A stretch of DNA of 44,046 nucleotides from an uncultured Acidaminococcus sp. (GTDB taxonomy: Bacteria > Bacillota > Negativicutes > Acidaminococcales > Acidaminococcaceae), in contig OMYF01000015.1 of assembly GCA_900315205.1 (NCBI GenBank), forward strand, positions 1 to 44,046, read 5' to 3'. The stretch's first letter is position 1. Every line of letters begins with the position of its first letter. Position numbers and translations under genes: made by a program. Positions 28,199 through 36,716 of this stretch are shown here, piece after piece. The notes below the pieces were generated by a model that was not told the DNA's origin, ran no database searches, and saw only the letters and a list, made by a program, of their open reading frames with translations.

Positions 28199-29521
28199 TC
28201 AGGAAAGACCATGTTCCTGCTTCCAGCGCAGGATTTGCTCAAGCCTTTCCTTATACCGGGCCTCAAGCCCCTGCTCCGTCGGATGATAATAGTGTTTTCC
28301 GGCCAGGGAATCGGGAAGGCACTGCATGGCTGCGATCTTTTCCTTCGTATCATGGGCGTAGATGTACCCTTTGCCGTAATCCAGGTCCTTCATCAACTTT
28401 GTCTCCGCATTGCGGATCTGCAGAGGCACCGGTTCTGCCAAATGGGTCAGAGCATCCGCTTTTGCTTCGTTATAGGCAAGTTCCATGGCATTGGACTTGG
28501 GTGCCATGGCCATATAGATGACCGCATGCGTCAGATTGACGGAACATTCGGGCATACCGATGAAATGACAGGCCTGATAGGCCGCAACGGCGATCTCCAG
28601 CGCCCGTGAATCGGCAAGCCCGACGTCCTCACTGGCAAAGCGCACGACGCGCCGGGCCACATACAGGGGATCCTCACCGGCTTCGAGCATCCGGGCAAGC
28701 CAGTATACAGCCGCATCCGGATCGGAGTTGCGCATGGATTTATGGAGCGCGGAAATCAGATTGTAATGCTCTTCGCCGTTCTTATCATAGAGCAGGGACT
28801 TTTTGGATGTGCACTGTTCCAGGGTATCCATGGTCACTTCGATGCCGTCAGGTCCCTGTTTCCCGTTCAGGACGACCATTTCCAGAGTCGTAAGGGCACT
28901 GCGGGCATCCCCGTTGCTGAATTCCGCAATGATGCGGAGCATCTCCTCCGTGATTTTGACGTGCTCGCGTCCGAATCCCCGTTCATCCGTCAGCGCATGT
29001 TTCAGGATACGCACGATATCCTCCGTCACAAGTCCCTTCAGCACAAAGACCCTGCAGCGTGACAGGAGCGCCCCATTGACCTCAAACGACGGATTTTCCG
29101 TCGTGGCACCGATCAGGATGATGCTGCCCTTTTCCACAAAAGGCAGGAACGCATCCTGCTGCGCCCGGTTGAAACGGTGGATCTCATCGATGAACACGAT
29201 CGTCCGCTGACCGAAGCGGTGCCCGTCGTCAGCCCGCTGCATGACCGTACGGATTTCCCTGATGCCGCTCGTCACGGCAGAAAACGTGATGAAGTTCGCC
29301 CGGGTCCGGCGGGCGATGATGCGTGCCAGCGTCGTCTTGCCGACACCGGGCGGTCCCCAGAAGATCATGGAGGAGATCCTGTCCGATTCGATCAGGTTCC
29401 GCAGCAGTTTCCCCTTGCCCAGGAGATGCTCCTGTCCCACGAATTCGTCAAGTGTACGCGGCCGGAGCCGTTCCGCCAGGGGCTCCTCCATATGGTTTTC
29501 AAATAAGCTCCCTTCCTCCAT
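28199..29521 (-). CDS. rarA: Replication-associated recombination protein A (RarA/MgsA)
   Basis: AAA+ ATPase related to clamp loaders that acts at stalled replication forks. It shows RLRPRTLDEFVGQEHLLG, Walker A GPPGVGKT (56-63), Walker B IVFIDEIHRF, sensor I GATTENPSFEV and the C-terminal tetramerisation domain with AYQACHFIGMPE. Length is 440 residues from the ATG at 29521, which has AAAGGAGGG upstream; a longer open frame runs into the clc terminator region and is not used. No terminator is visible after it. Confidence 0.95.
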   Translation of the reverse strand: MEEGSLFENHMEEPLAERLRPRTLDEFVGQEHLLGKGKLLRNLIESDRISSMIFWGPPGVGKTTLARIIARRTRANFITFSAVTSGIREIRTVMQRADDGHRFGQRTIVFIDEIHRFNRAQQDAFLPFVEKGSIILIGATTENPSFEVNGALLSRCRVFVLKGLVTEDIVRILKHALTDERGFGREHVKITEEMLRIIAEFSNGDARSALTTLEMVVLNGKQGPDGIEVTMDTLEQCTSKKSLLYDKNGEEHYNLISALHKSMRNSDPDAAVYWLARMLEAGEDPLYVARRVVRFASEDVGLADSRALEIAVAAYQACHFIGMPECSVNLTHAVIYMAMAPKSNAMELAYNEAKADALTHLAEPVPLQIRNAETKLMKDLDYGKGYIYAHDTKEKIAAMQCLPDSLAGKHYYHPTEQGLEARYKERLEQILRWKQEHGLS

Positions 29522-29592
29522 GACAATCCCTCCTTTACGGTGCTGATGGATGATGGTCCTGCAGGCGCCCGTTTCCCTCCTGCGGCACCGAC

Positions 29593-29649
29593 AAAAACGG
29601 CACCGCAGCGGGCAAACGCACCATTGGCGCTGCCGCAGCTGCGGTGCCG
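29593..29649 (-). terminator. clc/ABC-operon terminator
   Basis: A perfect 12-bp stem (CGGCACCGCAGC at 29598-29609 with GCTGCGGTGCCG at 29638-29649) with an internally paired loop is followed on the minus strand by TTTTT. It starts 12 nt after the ClC stop and closes the run of five genes. Confidence 0.85.
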
Positions 29650-29661
29650 CTGCCGACAGGA

Positions 29662-31236
29662 TCACTCCTCACTTTTGAAGAGTGCACTCAGTTCCCTTGC
29701 ACCCGCCCGGTTGGGCAGGATGTACACATAATCTCCGGAAAGCAGCTTTGTCTCACCATCCGGGACGATGACCTGGTCACCGCGGCGGATGCTGACGATC
29801 AGGGCCTTGCCGGGAATGGAAAGTTCTCTGATGCAGCGGCCTTCAGCAGGCGATCCGCTTTCCACGGCGGATTCGTAGAGATAGGCCTTTGCAGGCAGGC
29901 TCGAATGGACGCCCGACGGCATGTGCTGATGGAGTTCCTTATCCAGGATGGCATCAAAGATAGGCCGGTCCTGCAGAAGTTCCCCTGCCGCATAGGCAAA
30001 AAGCGTCACGATGCCGAGCGGCACGATATGGTAGAAACGGCCCGTCAGTTCGAGCAGCAGCAGGATGGCCGTCACAGGTGCCCGGACCGAACCCGTAAAG
30101 AATCCCGCCATGGCAAAGACGACCATATGCAGCCTGTATTCCGGCGGCAGCATGCCCAGCTCGACGGCCACGCTGCCGTAGAGTCCCCCCATGATGGCCC
30201 CGAGGACCAGCATGGGCTGCAGGGAGCCTCCGGGAGCTCCGGAACCGGTACTGAGAAAGGTAAAGATGTATTTGCCGAGCAGCAGACAGACGATCAGCGG
30301 AATGGATCCTTTGAGCTCCACCATATCTTCGATGATGCTGTCGCCCGCTCCCAGGACGGCCGGCAAAAAATACGTCAGCGGAATCGTTAAAAGAAGCGGA
30401 AAGGCGATTCGCATCCAGGGTTTCCGGAATACGGGCAGACCGTAAAAACGTCCGATCCCGAGGGAACCCCGATTGAACAGAACCCCTGCCACACCCGTCA
30501 AAAGACCCAGCACAACCAGATGGGGCAGATACACGGGCTGCAGGATGGCCATCCACGGAATGGCAAAGACCGTGTCCATGCCGAAGACCGCATGAGCGAT
30601 GACCGCAGCCGTAAGGCTCGCCATCAGGGTCGGCACCATGACGAGGGCGGACAGATTCTTATGGATGACCTCCATCGTGAAAAGACAGCCCGCCATGGGT
30701 GCATTGAAAGCCGCCGCCAGGCCCGCACCGGCACCGCTGCTGATAAGGGCGCGCGTCTCCATATTGGAATTGTGGAAGAGCCGTCCGATTCCCTGACCTG
30801 CCATGCCTCCGATCTGGACGGAAGGGCCTTCCCGGCCCATGGAAAGGCCGGCACCGATGCCAAGTGCCGTCGCAACGAGCTTGACCACGATGACACGGAA
30901 CCAGTGGAGGCTTTGATAGATACCCAGCACGATACCCCGGATCTGGGGGATGCCGCTGCCGCCGGCTATGGGAACAAGCCGGACGAGATAAGCGATGAAC
31001 CAGGCAAGGACCAGCAGGGCCACGGCCCAGATCAGGACACTTGCAAGCGGCATGGACTGCAGAAAAGCGACCATGAAGGAGCGCCTCGAGGCAACGAAGC
31101 CAAGGCAGAGGCGCAGCAGCGCAATGCAGCAGCCGGCGAAAAGACCTACAAAGATCCCTTCGATGGCAAGCCGCAGCTTGAGCGTGGGGAGATGGATCAT
31201 CCCCTCCAGTGTCCTTTCCGCATCATCCTGTTTCAT
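29662..31236 (-). CDS. ClC-family chloride channel/transporter with TrkA-C domain
   Basis: Membrane protein of 524 residues with about 16-18 helices. Signature loops: GSGIP (93-97), GREGP (134-138; Glu136 is the gating glutamate of Cl-/H+ exchangers) and GSGAPGG in the third selectivity segment. The inner proton-pathway glutamate position appears kept in CLFTMEVIH. A TrkA-C/RCK-C regulatory domain follows from about 440 to the end. The ATG at 31236 overlaps the stop of the decarboxylase gene (ATGA) and has GGAGAAG upstream. Exchange rather than channel activity is inferred from the glutamates. Confidence 0.92.
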   Translation of the reverse strand: MKQDDAERTLEGMIHLPTLKLRLAIEGIFVGLFAGCCIALLRLCLGFVASRRSFMVAFLQSMPLASVLIWAVALLVLAWFIAYLVRLVPIAGGSGIPQIRGIVLGIYQSLHWFRVIVVKLVATALGIGAGLSMGREGPSVQIGGMAGQGIGRLFHNSNMETRALISSGAGAGLAAAFNAPMAGCLFTMEVIHKNLSALVMVPTLMASLTAAVIAHAVFGMDTVFAIPWMAILQPVYLPHLVVLGLLTGVAGVLFNRGSLGIGRFYGLPVFRKPWMRIAFPLLLTIPLTYFLPAVLGAGDSIIEDMVELKGSIPLIVCLLLGKYIFTFLSTGSGAPGGSLQPMLVLGAIMGGLYGSVAVELGMLPPEYRLHMVVFAMAGFFTGSVRAPVTAILLLLELTGRFYHIVPLGIVTLFAYAAGELLQDRPIFDAILDKELHQHMPSGVHSSLPAKAYLYESAVESGSPAEGRCIRELSIPGKALIVSIRRGDQVIVPDGETKLLSGDYVYILPNRAGARELSALFKSEE

Positions 31237-32504
31237 TTATATTCTTCTCCATCAAACAAACCGGTGAAGTCCAGGGTGGCAAAATAATCCTTCGGAGTCT
31301 GGGCACGGCGGATCAGCTTGACACTGCCGTCTTCACGCAGGAGGAGTTCAGCGCACCACAGCTTGCCGTTGTAGTTGTATCCCATGGCATAGCAGTGGGC
31401 ACCGGCATCATGCATGAAGAGATAATCGCCCAGTTCGATTTTCGGAAGCATGCGGTCCACAGCGAACTTATCATTGTTTTCGCAGAGGCTGCCCGTCACA
31501 TCGTACTTATGGTCGCAGGGTTCGTTCTCCTTGCCCAGCACCGTGATATGATGGTAGGCGCCGTACATTGCCGGACGGATCAGGTTGGCCGCGCAGGCGT
31601 CCATGCCGACGTATTCCTTATAGATATGCTTGAAATTGATCACTTTGGAAATCAGAGCACCGTAAGGCCCCGTCACAAAGCGGCCCATTTCGGTCATCAG
31701 GCGGACATGGGTCATGTTCTCCGGCCCGAAGACCTCATCATAGACCTTATGGACACCTTCGCCGATGGCAAAGATATCATTCGGCGTCTGTTCCGGACGG
31801 TAAGGGATGCCCACACCGCCGGAAAGGTTGATGAATTCCACGGTCACACCGGTAAGGTGCTTGAGTTCCACAGCCAGGGTAAAGAGCTGGCGGGCCAGTT
31901 CCGGATAGTAATCGTTGGTCACGGTGTTGCTGGCAAGGAAGGCATGGATTCCGAAATGTCTGGCACCCTTGGCCTTGAGGATCTTGAACGCTTCGATGAT
32001 CTGTTCCTTTGTCATACCGTACTTGGAATCACCGGGATTGTCCATGATGTCGTTGCCCAGAGCAAAAGTACCGCCCGGATTGAACCGGCAGCAGATGGTT
32101 TCAGGGATGCCAACGGTCTTTTCAAGGACATCGATCATCGTGAAGTCATCCAGGTTGATGATGGCCCCCAGTTCGTGGGCTGTTACATATTCACTGGCCG
32201 GCGTATCATTGGAGGAAAACATGATTTCCTCACCCTTGAAACCGCAGGCCTTGCTCATCAGCAGTTCCGTGTAGGAGGAGCAGTCCGTGCCGCAGCCTTC
32301 TTCTTTCAGGATCTTCAGGATGAACGGGTTCGGCGTGGCTTTTACAGCAAAGTATTCCCTGTAGCCTTTGTTCCAGCTGAACGCCTTGTAGATATCACGG
32401 GCAGTCTGCCGGATGCCCTTTTCATCGTACAGATAAAAAGGTGTAGGATAGGTCTTTGCGATTTCTTCCACTTGCTCTTTGGTGACAAACGGTACTTTCT
32501 TCAT
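31233..32504 (-). CDS. lysA: Diaminopimelate decarboxylase-like PLP enzyme
   Basis: Fold-type III (alanine-racemase fold) PLP decarboxylase of 423 residues. The YFAVKATPNP segment carries the Schiff-base lysine; LSGGVGIPY and TEMGRFVTGPYG bind phosphate. CENNDKF replaces the usual CESGDxL active-site motif and HAFLASN replaces HxHIGSQ. MDACAANLIRPAMYGAYH is typical of the family. The most likely reaction is meso-diaminopimelate to lysine, but a related diamino acid is possible. ATG 32504 has GGGGAG 8 nt upstream. It sits between an ABC importer and a ClC protein and is translationally coupled to the latter. Confidence 0.8.
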   Translation of the reverse strand: MKKVPFVTKEQVEEIAKTYPTPFYLYDEKGIRQTARDIYKAFSWNKGYREYFAVKATPNPFILKILKEEGCGTDCSSYTELLMSKACGFKGEEIMFSSNDTPASEYVTAHELGAIINLDDFTMIDVLEKTVGIPETICCRFNPGGTFALGNDIMDNPGDSKYGMTKEQIIEAFKILKAKGARHFGIHAFLASNTVTNDYYPELARQLFTLAVELKHLTGVTVEFINLSGGVGIPYRPEQTPNDIFAIGEGVHKVYDEVFGPENMTHVRLMTEMGRFVTGPYGALISKVINFKHIYKEYVGMDACAANLIRPAMYGAYHHITVLGKENEPCDHKYDVTGSLCENNDKFAVDRMLPKIELGDYLFMHDAGAHCYAMGYNYNGKLWCAELLLREDGSVKLIRRAQTPKDYFATLDFTGLFDGEEYK

Positions 32505-32552
32505 TTTCTGATCTCCCCTCAAAAATTTCTTTTTACACAGTGCGTTTCCCGC

Positions 32553-33347
32553 TCAGCTGAGCATCATGCGGTCATTGTCCAGTTCTTCCCCGGCAGCTTT
32601 TTCAAAGAGAGAAAGCAGATCGGGGATCGTCAGTTTTTTCTTTTCCTCGCCGCTGACGTCGACGACGATGCGTCCTGCATTCATCATGATCAGGCGGTTG
32701 CCGAACCGCAGGGCGTCCCTCATATTATGCGTGATCATCAGAGATGTCAGATGGTCACGGGAAATGACTTTCTGTGTCAGGCCGAGGACTTTTTCCGCGG
32801 TCTTCGGATCCAGCGCAGCCGTATGCTCGTCCAGGAGCAGCAGCTTCGGATGGTTCATGGAAGCCATCAGCAGGGTCAGTGCCTGGCGCTGTCCGCCGGA
32901 CAAAAGACCCACCCGCGCCGTAAGACGCGTTTCAAGTCCCAGATCCAGCTCCTTCAGGAGTTCCCGGAAACGGGCCCGGTCACTGTCTTTAAGGGCCCAG
33001 GCCAAACCCGGTGTCTTTCCTCTCCGGCTGGCGATGGCAAGATTTTCCTCGATCATCATGCCCGCCGCTGTCCCGAGCATCGGATCCTGGAATACCCGGC
33101 CGATATAGCGGGCCCGTTTATGTTCCGGCATCCGGGTGAGGTCCGCATCATCGATGGTGATGGAGCCTGTATCCACGGGAAACACGCCGGCGATGGAATT
33201 GAGCAGCGTCGATTTGCCGGCGCCGTTGCCGCCGATAATCGTAATGAAATCTCCGGTCTCCACATGCAGGTTCACATCGATGAGCGCTTTTTTCTCATTG
33301 ATGGTCCCGGGGAAGAATGTCTTGTTCACATGTTCAAGATCCAGCAT
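32553..33347 (-). CDS. ABC transporter ATP-binding protein
   Basis: ATPase subunit of an importer. It has Walker A GGNGAGKST, Q-loop VFQDPMLGT, signature LLSGGQRQALTL, Walker B LLLLDEHTAALD and switch histidine ITHNMRDAL. It is most like the ATPases paired with ABC_sub_bind (TrpX-type) lipoproteins. The ATG at 33347 is chosen (AAGGAAGG about 10 nt upstream); a TTG two codons earlier is possible and would overlap the permease stop. It serves with the permease and lipoprotein encoded immediately upstream. Confidence 0.92.
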   Translation of the reverse strand: MLDLEHVNKTFFPGTINEKKALIDVNLHVETGDFITIIGGNGAGKSTLLNSIAGVFPVDTGSITIDDADLTRMPEHKRARYIGRVFQDPMLGTAAGMMIEENLAIASRRGKTPGLAWALKDSDRARFRELLKELDLGLETRLTARVGLLSGGQRQALTLLMASMNHPKLLLLDEHTAALDPKTAEKVLGLTQKVISRDHLTSLMITHNMRDALRFGNRLIMMNAGRIVVDVSGEEKKKLTIPDLLSLFEKAAGEELDNDRMMLS

Positions 33348-33349
33348 CG

Positions 33350-34228
33350 TCAAATCGCCTTCCTTCCCTGGAATTTGCTCTTGACCATGGGCAGCGCCAG
33401 GGCAAGGGCCACGAGTACGGAGGTGAACAGCTTCAGATCGTTCGGAGGCATCCCCATCTGCAGGACGATGGCGATGACAAAGCGGTACACAATGGAACCA
33501 AGGACGACGGAGATAAGGCTGTTCTTAAAACTCCTGGTACCGAAGAGCACCTCGCCGATGATGACGGAAGCAAGACCGATGACGATCGTGCCGACGCCCA
33601 TGCCCACATCAAAGAAACCATTGCTCTGGCCAATGAGTGCGCCTGCGACAGCGGTCAGGGCGTTGCTCATGAAAAGGCCGAACAGGAGCATGACGTTCGT
33701 ATCGACGCCCTGGGCGCGGATCATCTGCGGGTTGAAACCGGTAGCCCGGATAGCGGCCCCGATTTCCGTCCCGAAGAACCAGTAGATGAAAAGGCAGACG
33801 ACAAGGGTAGCCGCCAGGCCGACGGCAAAGACACCCGTCGTATAATCAAGGCCAAAGCTTTCCACTACAGTGAAGGCTGTTTCCTTTCCCAGAAGGGAAA
33901 CATTGGCTTTGCCCATGATGCGCAGGTTGACAGAATAAAGCGCAATCATCGTCAGGATGCCCGCCAGCAGGGAAGGGATCCGCAGCTTCGTGTTGAGCAG
34001 TCCCGTCACGATGCCCGCCAGGCCTCCGGCCAGAGCCGCTGCCAGGATGGCGATGACAGGATTGCAGTCTTTGACCAGACAGGATACGGCCACAGCCGCA
34101 CCCAGCGGAAAGGATCCTTCCACTGTCATGTCTGCAAAGTCGAGTACACGAAAGGTGATATAGACGCCCAGTGCCAGCATGGACCAAAGCAGCCCCTGGG
34201 AAATCGTCGGAATGATCAGGTCTGTCAT
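33350..34228 (-). CDS. ABC transporter permease
   Basis: Integral membrane subunit of 292 residues with about 8-9 hydrophobic segments (TISQGLLWSMLALGVYITFR at the start, then repeated TM helices), in the branched-chain/TrpY-like permease family. GTEIGAAIRATGFNPQMIRA is the cytoplasmic coupling region facing the ATPase. GAGGAG precedes the ATG at 34228. The stop lies within a few bases of the ATPase start, indicating translational coupling. Confidence 0.9.
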   Translation of the reverse strand: MTDLIIPTISQGLLWSMLALGVYITFRVLDFADMTVEGSFPLGAAVAVSCLVKDCNPVIAILAAALAGGLAGIVTGLLNTKLRIPSLLAGILTMIALYSVNLRIMGKANVSLLGKETAFTVVESFGLDYTTGVFAVGLAATLVVCLFIYWFFGTEIGAAIRATGFNPQMIRAQGVDTNVMLLFGLFMSNALTAVAGALIGQSNGFFDVGMGVGTIVIGLASVIIGEVLFGTRSFKNSLISVVLGSIVYRFVIAIVLQMGMPPNDLKLFTSVLVALALALPMVKSKFQGRKAI

Positions 34229-34323
34229 AACAAAAGACTCCTCTTCAACTTATTCACAAAACCGGATACGGGCTGCTGCGGCCTTCAGCAGAGCCTCAGC
34301 CTTTCGCAGCAGCGGAAAATCCT

Positions 34324-34364
34324 GTCGGGCAGGAAAGCCCGTCCTGCGGATTCCCCTGCCCGAC
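34324..34364 (-). other. Intercistronic hairpin after the binding-protein gene
   Basis: Perfect 10-bp stem GTCGGGCAGG/CCTGCCCGAC between the lipoprotein gene and the permease gene, followed on the minus strand only by AGGATTTTCC. Such hairpins often give more binding protein than permease by partial termination or mRNA protection; that role is inferred here. Confidence 0.6.
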
Positions 34365-34375
34365 TTGTTTTACCA

Positions 34376-35377
34376 TTATTTCGTGATTTCAGCGCCCTTC
34401 AGCACAGATTCCGGAATGGTCACACCGAGCGCCTTTGCACTGGCTTCGTTGACATAGGTCTTCATGTCCTTCTGGGTTTCGATCGGCATATCCTGCGGCT
34501 TGGCTTCTCCTCTCAGGATCTTGACAGCCATCAGGCCGGACTGGTAGCCGAGCTTGTAGTAGTCGATCCCGATGGTCGCCAGGGCACCCTTCTGGACCTC
34601 TCCCGCTTCTGCCGCAATGACAGGGATCCTGGCTTCATTCGTCACCTTGACCAGGACAGGGATCGCCGAGGCCAGGACGTTATCCGTCGGAACGTAGACA
34701 ACGTCGACCTTCTGGGCTGTCAGTCCCTGAGCAGCCTGCTGGATATCATTGACGGAGCTGACCGTCGCTTCTTTGACGGCAAGGCCTTTTTTCTCAGCGA
34801 TCTTCTTCAACAGATTGACCTGGATCTGAGAATTGACTTCGCTGGAATTATAGATGACACCGACCGTCTTCGCTTTCGGGAAAATGGTCTGCAGCAGTTC
34901 GACCTGACGGTCGATGGGATTCATATCCGTCGTACCGGTCACGTTCGTACCGGGTTTATTGGGATCCTTGATCAGTTTGGCTTCCTTATAATCAGTGATG
35001 GCAGAGCCGACGATGGGGATCGTCTTCGTCGCGTTGGCCACGGTCTGTGCGGACGGCGTGGCGATCGCGTAAATCAGGTCCACTTTATTGTTGACAAAAC
35101 GCTGGGCGATGGTCTGCAGATTGGACTGGTCCGCCTGGGCATTCTGCTGATCGACTTCAAGATTCTTGCCGGTCTTATAGCCATTGGCCTCCAGAGCATC
35201 GATGAACCCCTTGTTGGCTGCATCCAGTGCTGAATGCTGGACGAGCTGGACCACACCGATCTTGGCCTTATCCTTCTTTGCTCCGCTGCCGGCTTCCTGT
35301 TTGTTTCCGCCGCAGCCCGCAGCAGCGCCGAGTACAAGAGCCATCATGACTACAAATGCTTTTTTGAATTTTTCCAT
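34376..35377 (-). CDS. ABC transporter substrate-binding lipoprotein (ABC_sub_bind family)
   Basis: Exported solute-binding protein of 333 residues. The signal peptide ends in the lipobox GAAAGC with the lipidated Cys at 22. Two Rossmann-like lobes follow (KIGVVQLVQHSALDAANKGF; KTVGVIYNSSEVNSQIQV; DVVYVPTDNVLASA; ATIGIDYYKLGYQSG). The family includes TrpX-type aromatic amino acid binders, so an amino acid is a plausible ligand, but the true substrate cannot be read from sequence. ATG 35377 has AAGAAGG upstream; an extension to 35449 lacks a ribosome site. It is the first gene of the five-gene unit. Confidence 0.9.
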   Translation of the reverse strand: MEKFKKAFVVMMALVLGAAAGCGGNKQEAGSGAKKDKAKIGVVQLVQHSALDAANKGFIDALEANGYKTGKNLEVDQQNAQADQSNLQTIAQRFVNNKVDLIYAIATPSAQTVANATKTIPIVGSAITDYKEAKLIKDPNKPGTNVTGTTDMNPIDRQVELLQTIFPKAKTVGVIYNSSEVNSQIQVNLLKKIAEKKGLAVKEATVSSVNDIQQAAQGLTAQKVDVVYVPTDNVLASAIPVLVKVTNEARIPVIAAEAGEVQKGALATIGIDYYKLGYQSGLMAVKILRGEAKPQDMPIETQKDMKTYVNEASAKALGVTIPESVLKGAEITK

Positions 35378-35439
35378 CCTTCCATCCTTCTTTCCCCGAT
35401 TTTTTTGATTACTGTAACGGCTTTTGCAGCTATTTTTTA

Positions 35440-35468
35440 ATTTTATCATATTCCTTTACACCGGGCAA
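35440..35468 (-). promoter_or_regulatory. Promoter of the ABC importer operon
   Basis: Minus strand TTGCCC (35463-35468), 17-bp spacer, TAAAAT (35440-35445). The leader to the first ATG is about 55-60 nt. Confidence 0.55.
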
Positions 35469-35477
35469 TGCATTGCC
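35464..35477. promoter_or_regulatory. Palindromic operator candidate
   Basis: Perfect 14-bp palindrome GGCAATGCATTGCC overlapping the -35 element of the ABC importer promoter. The position suits a repressor that blocks polymerase. No local regulator gene is present. Confidence 0.5.
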
Positions 35478-35488
35478 GGCATTAGAAG

Positions 35489-35532
35489 AAAAAAATGATA
35501 TGGCTCCTCCTGTACGGAGAAACACTGTCATG
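35489..35532 (-). terminator. Terminator of the FkbM gene
   Basis: On the minus strand CTCC/GGAG with wobble extensions plus an outer ATGA/TCAT pairing is followed by seven T. It is imperfect but correctly placed after the methyltransferase gene and before the ABC promoter. Confidence 0.55.
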
Positions 35533-35570
35533 TCCTGCCGGGCAGCATCCGCCCTGCCTCCCCCGGGCCT

Positions 35571-36635
35571 TCAGGGATGGACGAAGAAATTGATCTCCCA
35601 GCAGGGCACATAGGGATGGCGGCGCAGATAGATGCGGTAATCCGGGCAAAGGCTGTGCAGATACAGAGGGATCCTCCACAGATCATCATCGTGGTGATAC
35701 CCCGCGATGAGCAGTTTGGGCCGGAAGCGCCCGATCGACTCGCGGCCGCCTTCCAGGGCTTCCATTTCGGCGCCCTCCACATCGAATTTAAGATAAGAGA
35801 CAGGACGGCCGGCAAGGATGCCGTCGATTGTCACCGCGGGCACCGTATCAGCGGCATGCTCGTCATGACAGGACATGCGCCCGCCCTTTGACGCAAAAGC
35901 GATGCGTCCCTCCTCTTTCCAGATCCCGCCGGCGATCAGCGAGCATTTGCTGATCTGGTTCCGTTCCATGTGCTGCCGCAGTCTGGCAAAATTCTTCGGA
36001 TCCGGCTCGACCGCATAGATATGCTCATACCTTCCTTCTGTAAGGGCAAGGAATTCATCGATGGTCTCTCCCCGGTAGGCGCCAAGATCCATATAGGTTT
36101 CCGCTTCGGAAAAATCAAACAGGGTCTCCAGATCCCCGCGGCGGTCCGTTACCGGTGCCAGGTACTCCAGGCGCCCGCTCAGCTTGTAGTCGAGGACATT
36201 GCGCATGACCCGGCGGCTCTCTTCATCGGCGAGCAGCTCCCATACCTCCTGCAGCGCTTCTTCATGGTCGAGGAGCCAGGAGGGCGAAACGAGGGAAAGA
36301 TCCCCAAAAAGGGGCAGATGGGGCGCATAGGTCTCGTGCCGCTCAGCGAGCCGGAAAAAACGCTCCAGGATCTCCGGCCGCTCGCTGGCAAAGGCGATCA
36401 GGATGATGCAGTCAGGCAGCTTTGCGCAAAGCTCCGCATAACGCTGGACTGTAAAGCCGCGGAACTGCTGGTGCCTTACAAAATCATCGCTGGCGAAAAT
36501 ACCGGCCACCGGGATCCCCAGCGCTTCGCAGCGGTCCAGGATGGCATCGGCTCCGTTTCCCGTCCCGTACAGGACGATGGGTTTTGCTGTGTTCTGCAGA
36601 CGCTGCCAGAGCGTCATCGTTTCTCTCAGTTCCAT
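35571..36635 (-). CDS. Two-domain FkbM-family methyltransferase
   Basis: A 354-residue protein. The N-terminal part (about 1-110) has a Rossmann-like nucleotide loop VLYGTGNGADAIL (residues 21-33), resembling domains fused to sugar- or glycan-modifying enzymes. The C-terminal part (about 175-350) is an FkbM SAM-dependent methyltransferase: TYMDLGAYRGETI (SAM motif I), YAVEPDPKNF (motif II) and LKFDVEGAEMEAL. The substrate is unknown; O-methylation of a glycan or small molecule is the family expectation. GAGGGG precedes the ATG at 36635. No glycan-synthesis cluster is adjacent. Confidence 0.85.
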   Translation of the reverse strand: MELRETMTLWQRLQNTAKPIVLYGTGNGADAILDRCEALGIPVAGIFASDDFVRHQQFRGFTVQRYAELCAKLPDCIILIAFASERPEILERFFRLAERHETYAPHLPLFGDLSLVSPSWLLDHEEALQEVWELLADEESRRVMRNVLDYKLSGRLEYLAPVTDRRGDLETLFDFSEAETYMDLGAYRGETIDEFLALTEGRYEHIYAVEPDPKNFARLRQHMERNQISKCSLIAGGIWKEEGRIAFASKGGRMSCHDEHAADTVPAVTIDGILAGRPVSYLKFDVEGAEMEALEGGRESIGRFRPKLLIAGYHHDDDLWRIPLYLHSLCPDYRIYLRRHPYVPCWEINFFVHP

Positions 36636-36716
36636 AAGTTCCCCTCTTTATGACAGGATGCATCCAGTCATTTTTCTGAAGCTCCCTGCGGGAATGGATC
36701 TCCGGCAGGGGCTCCC

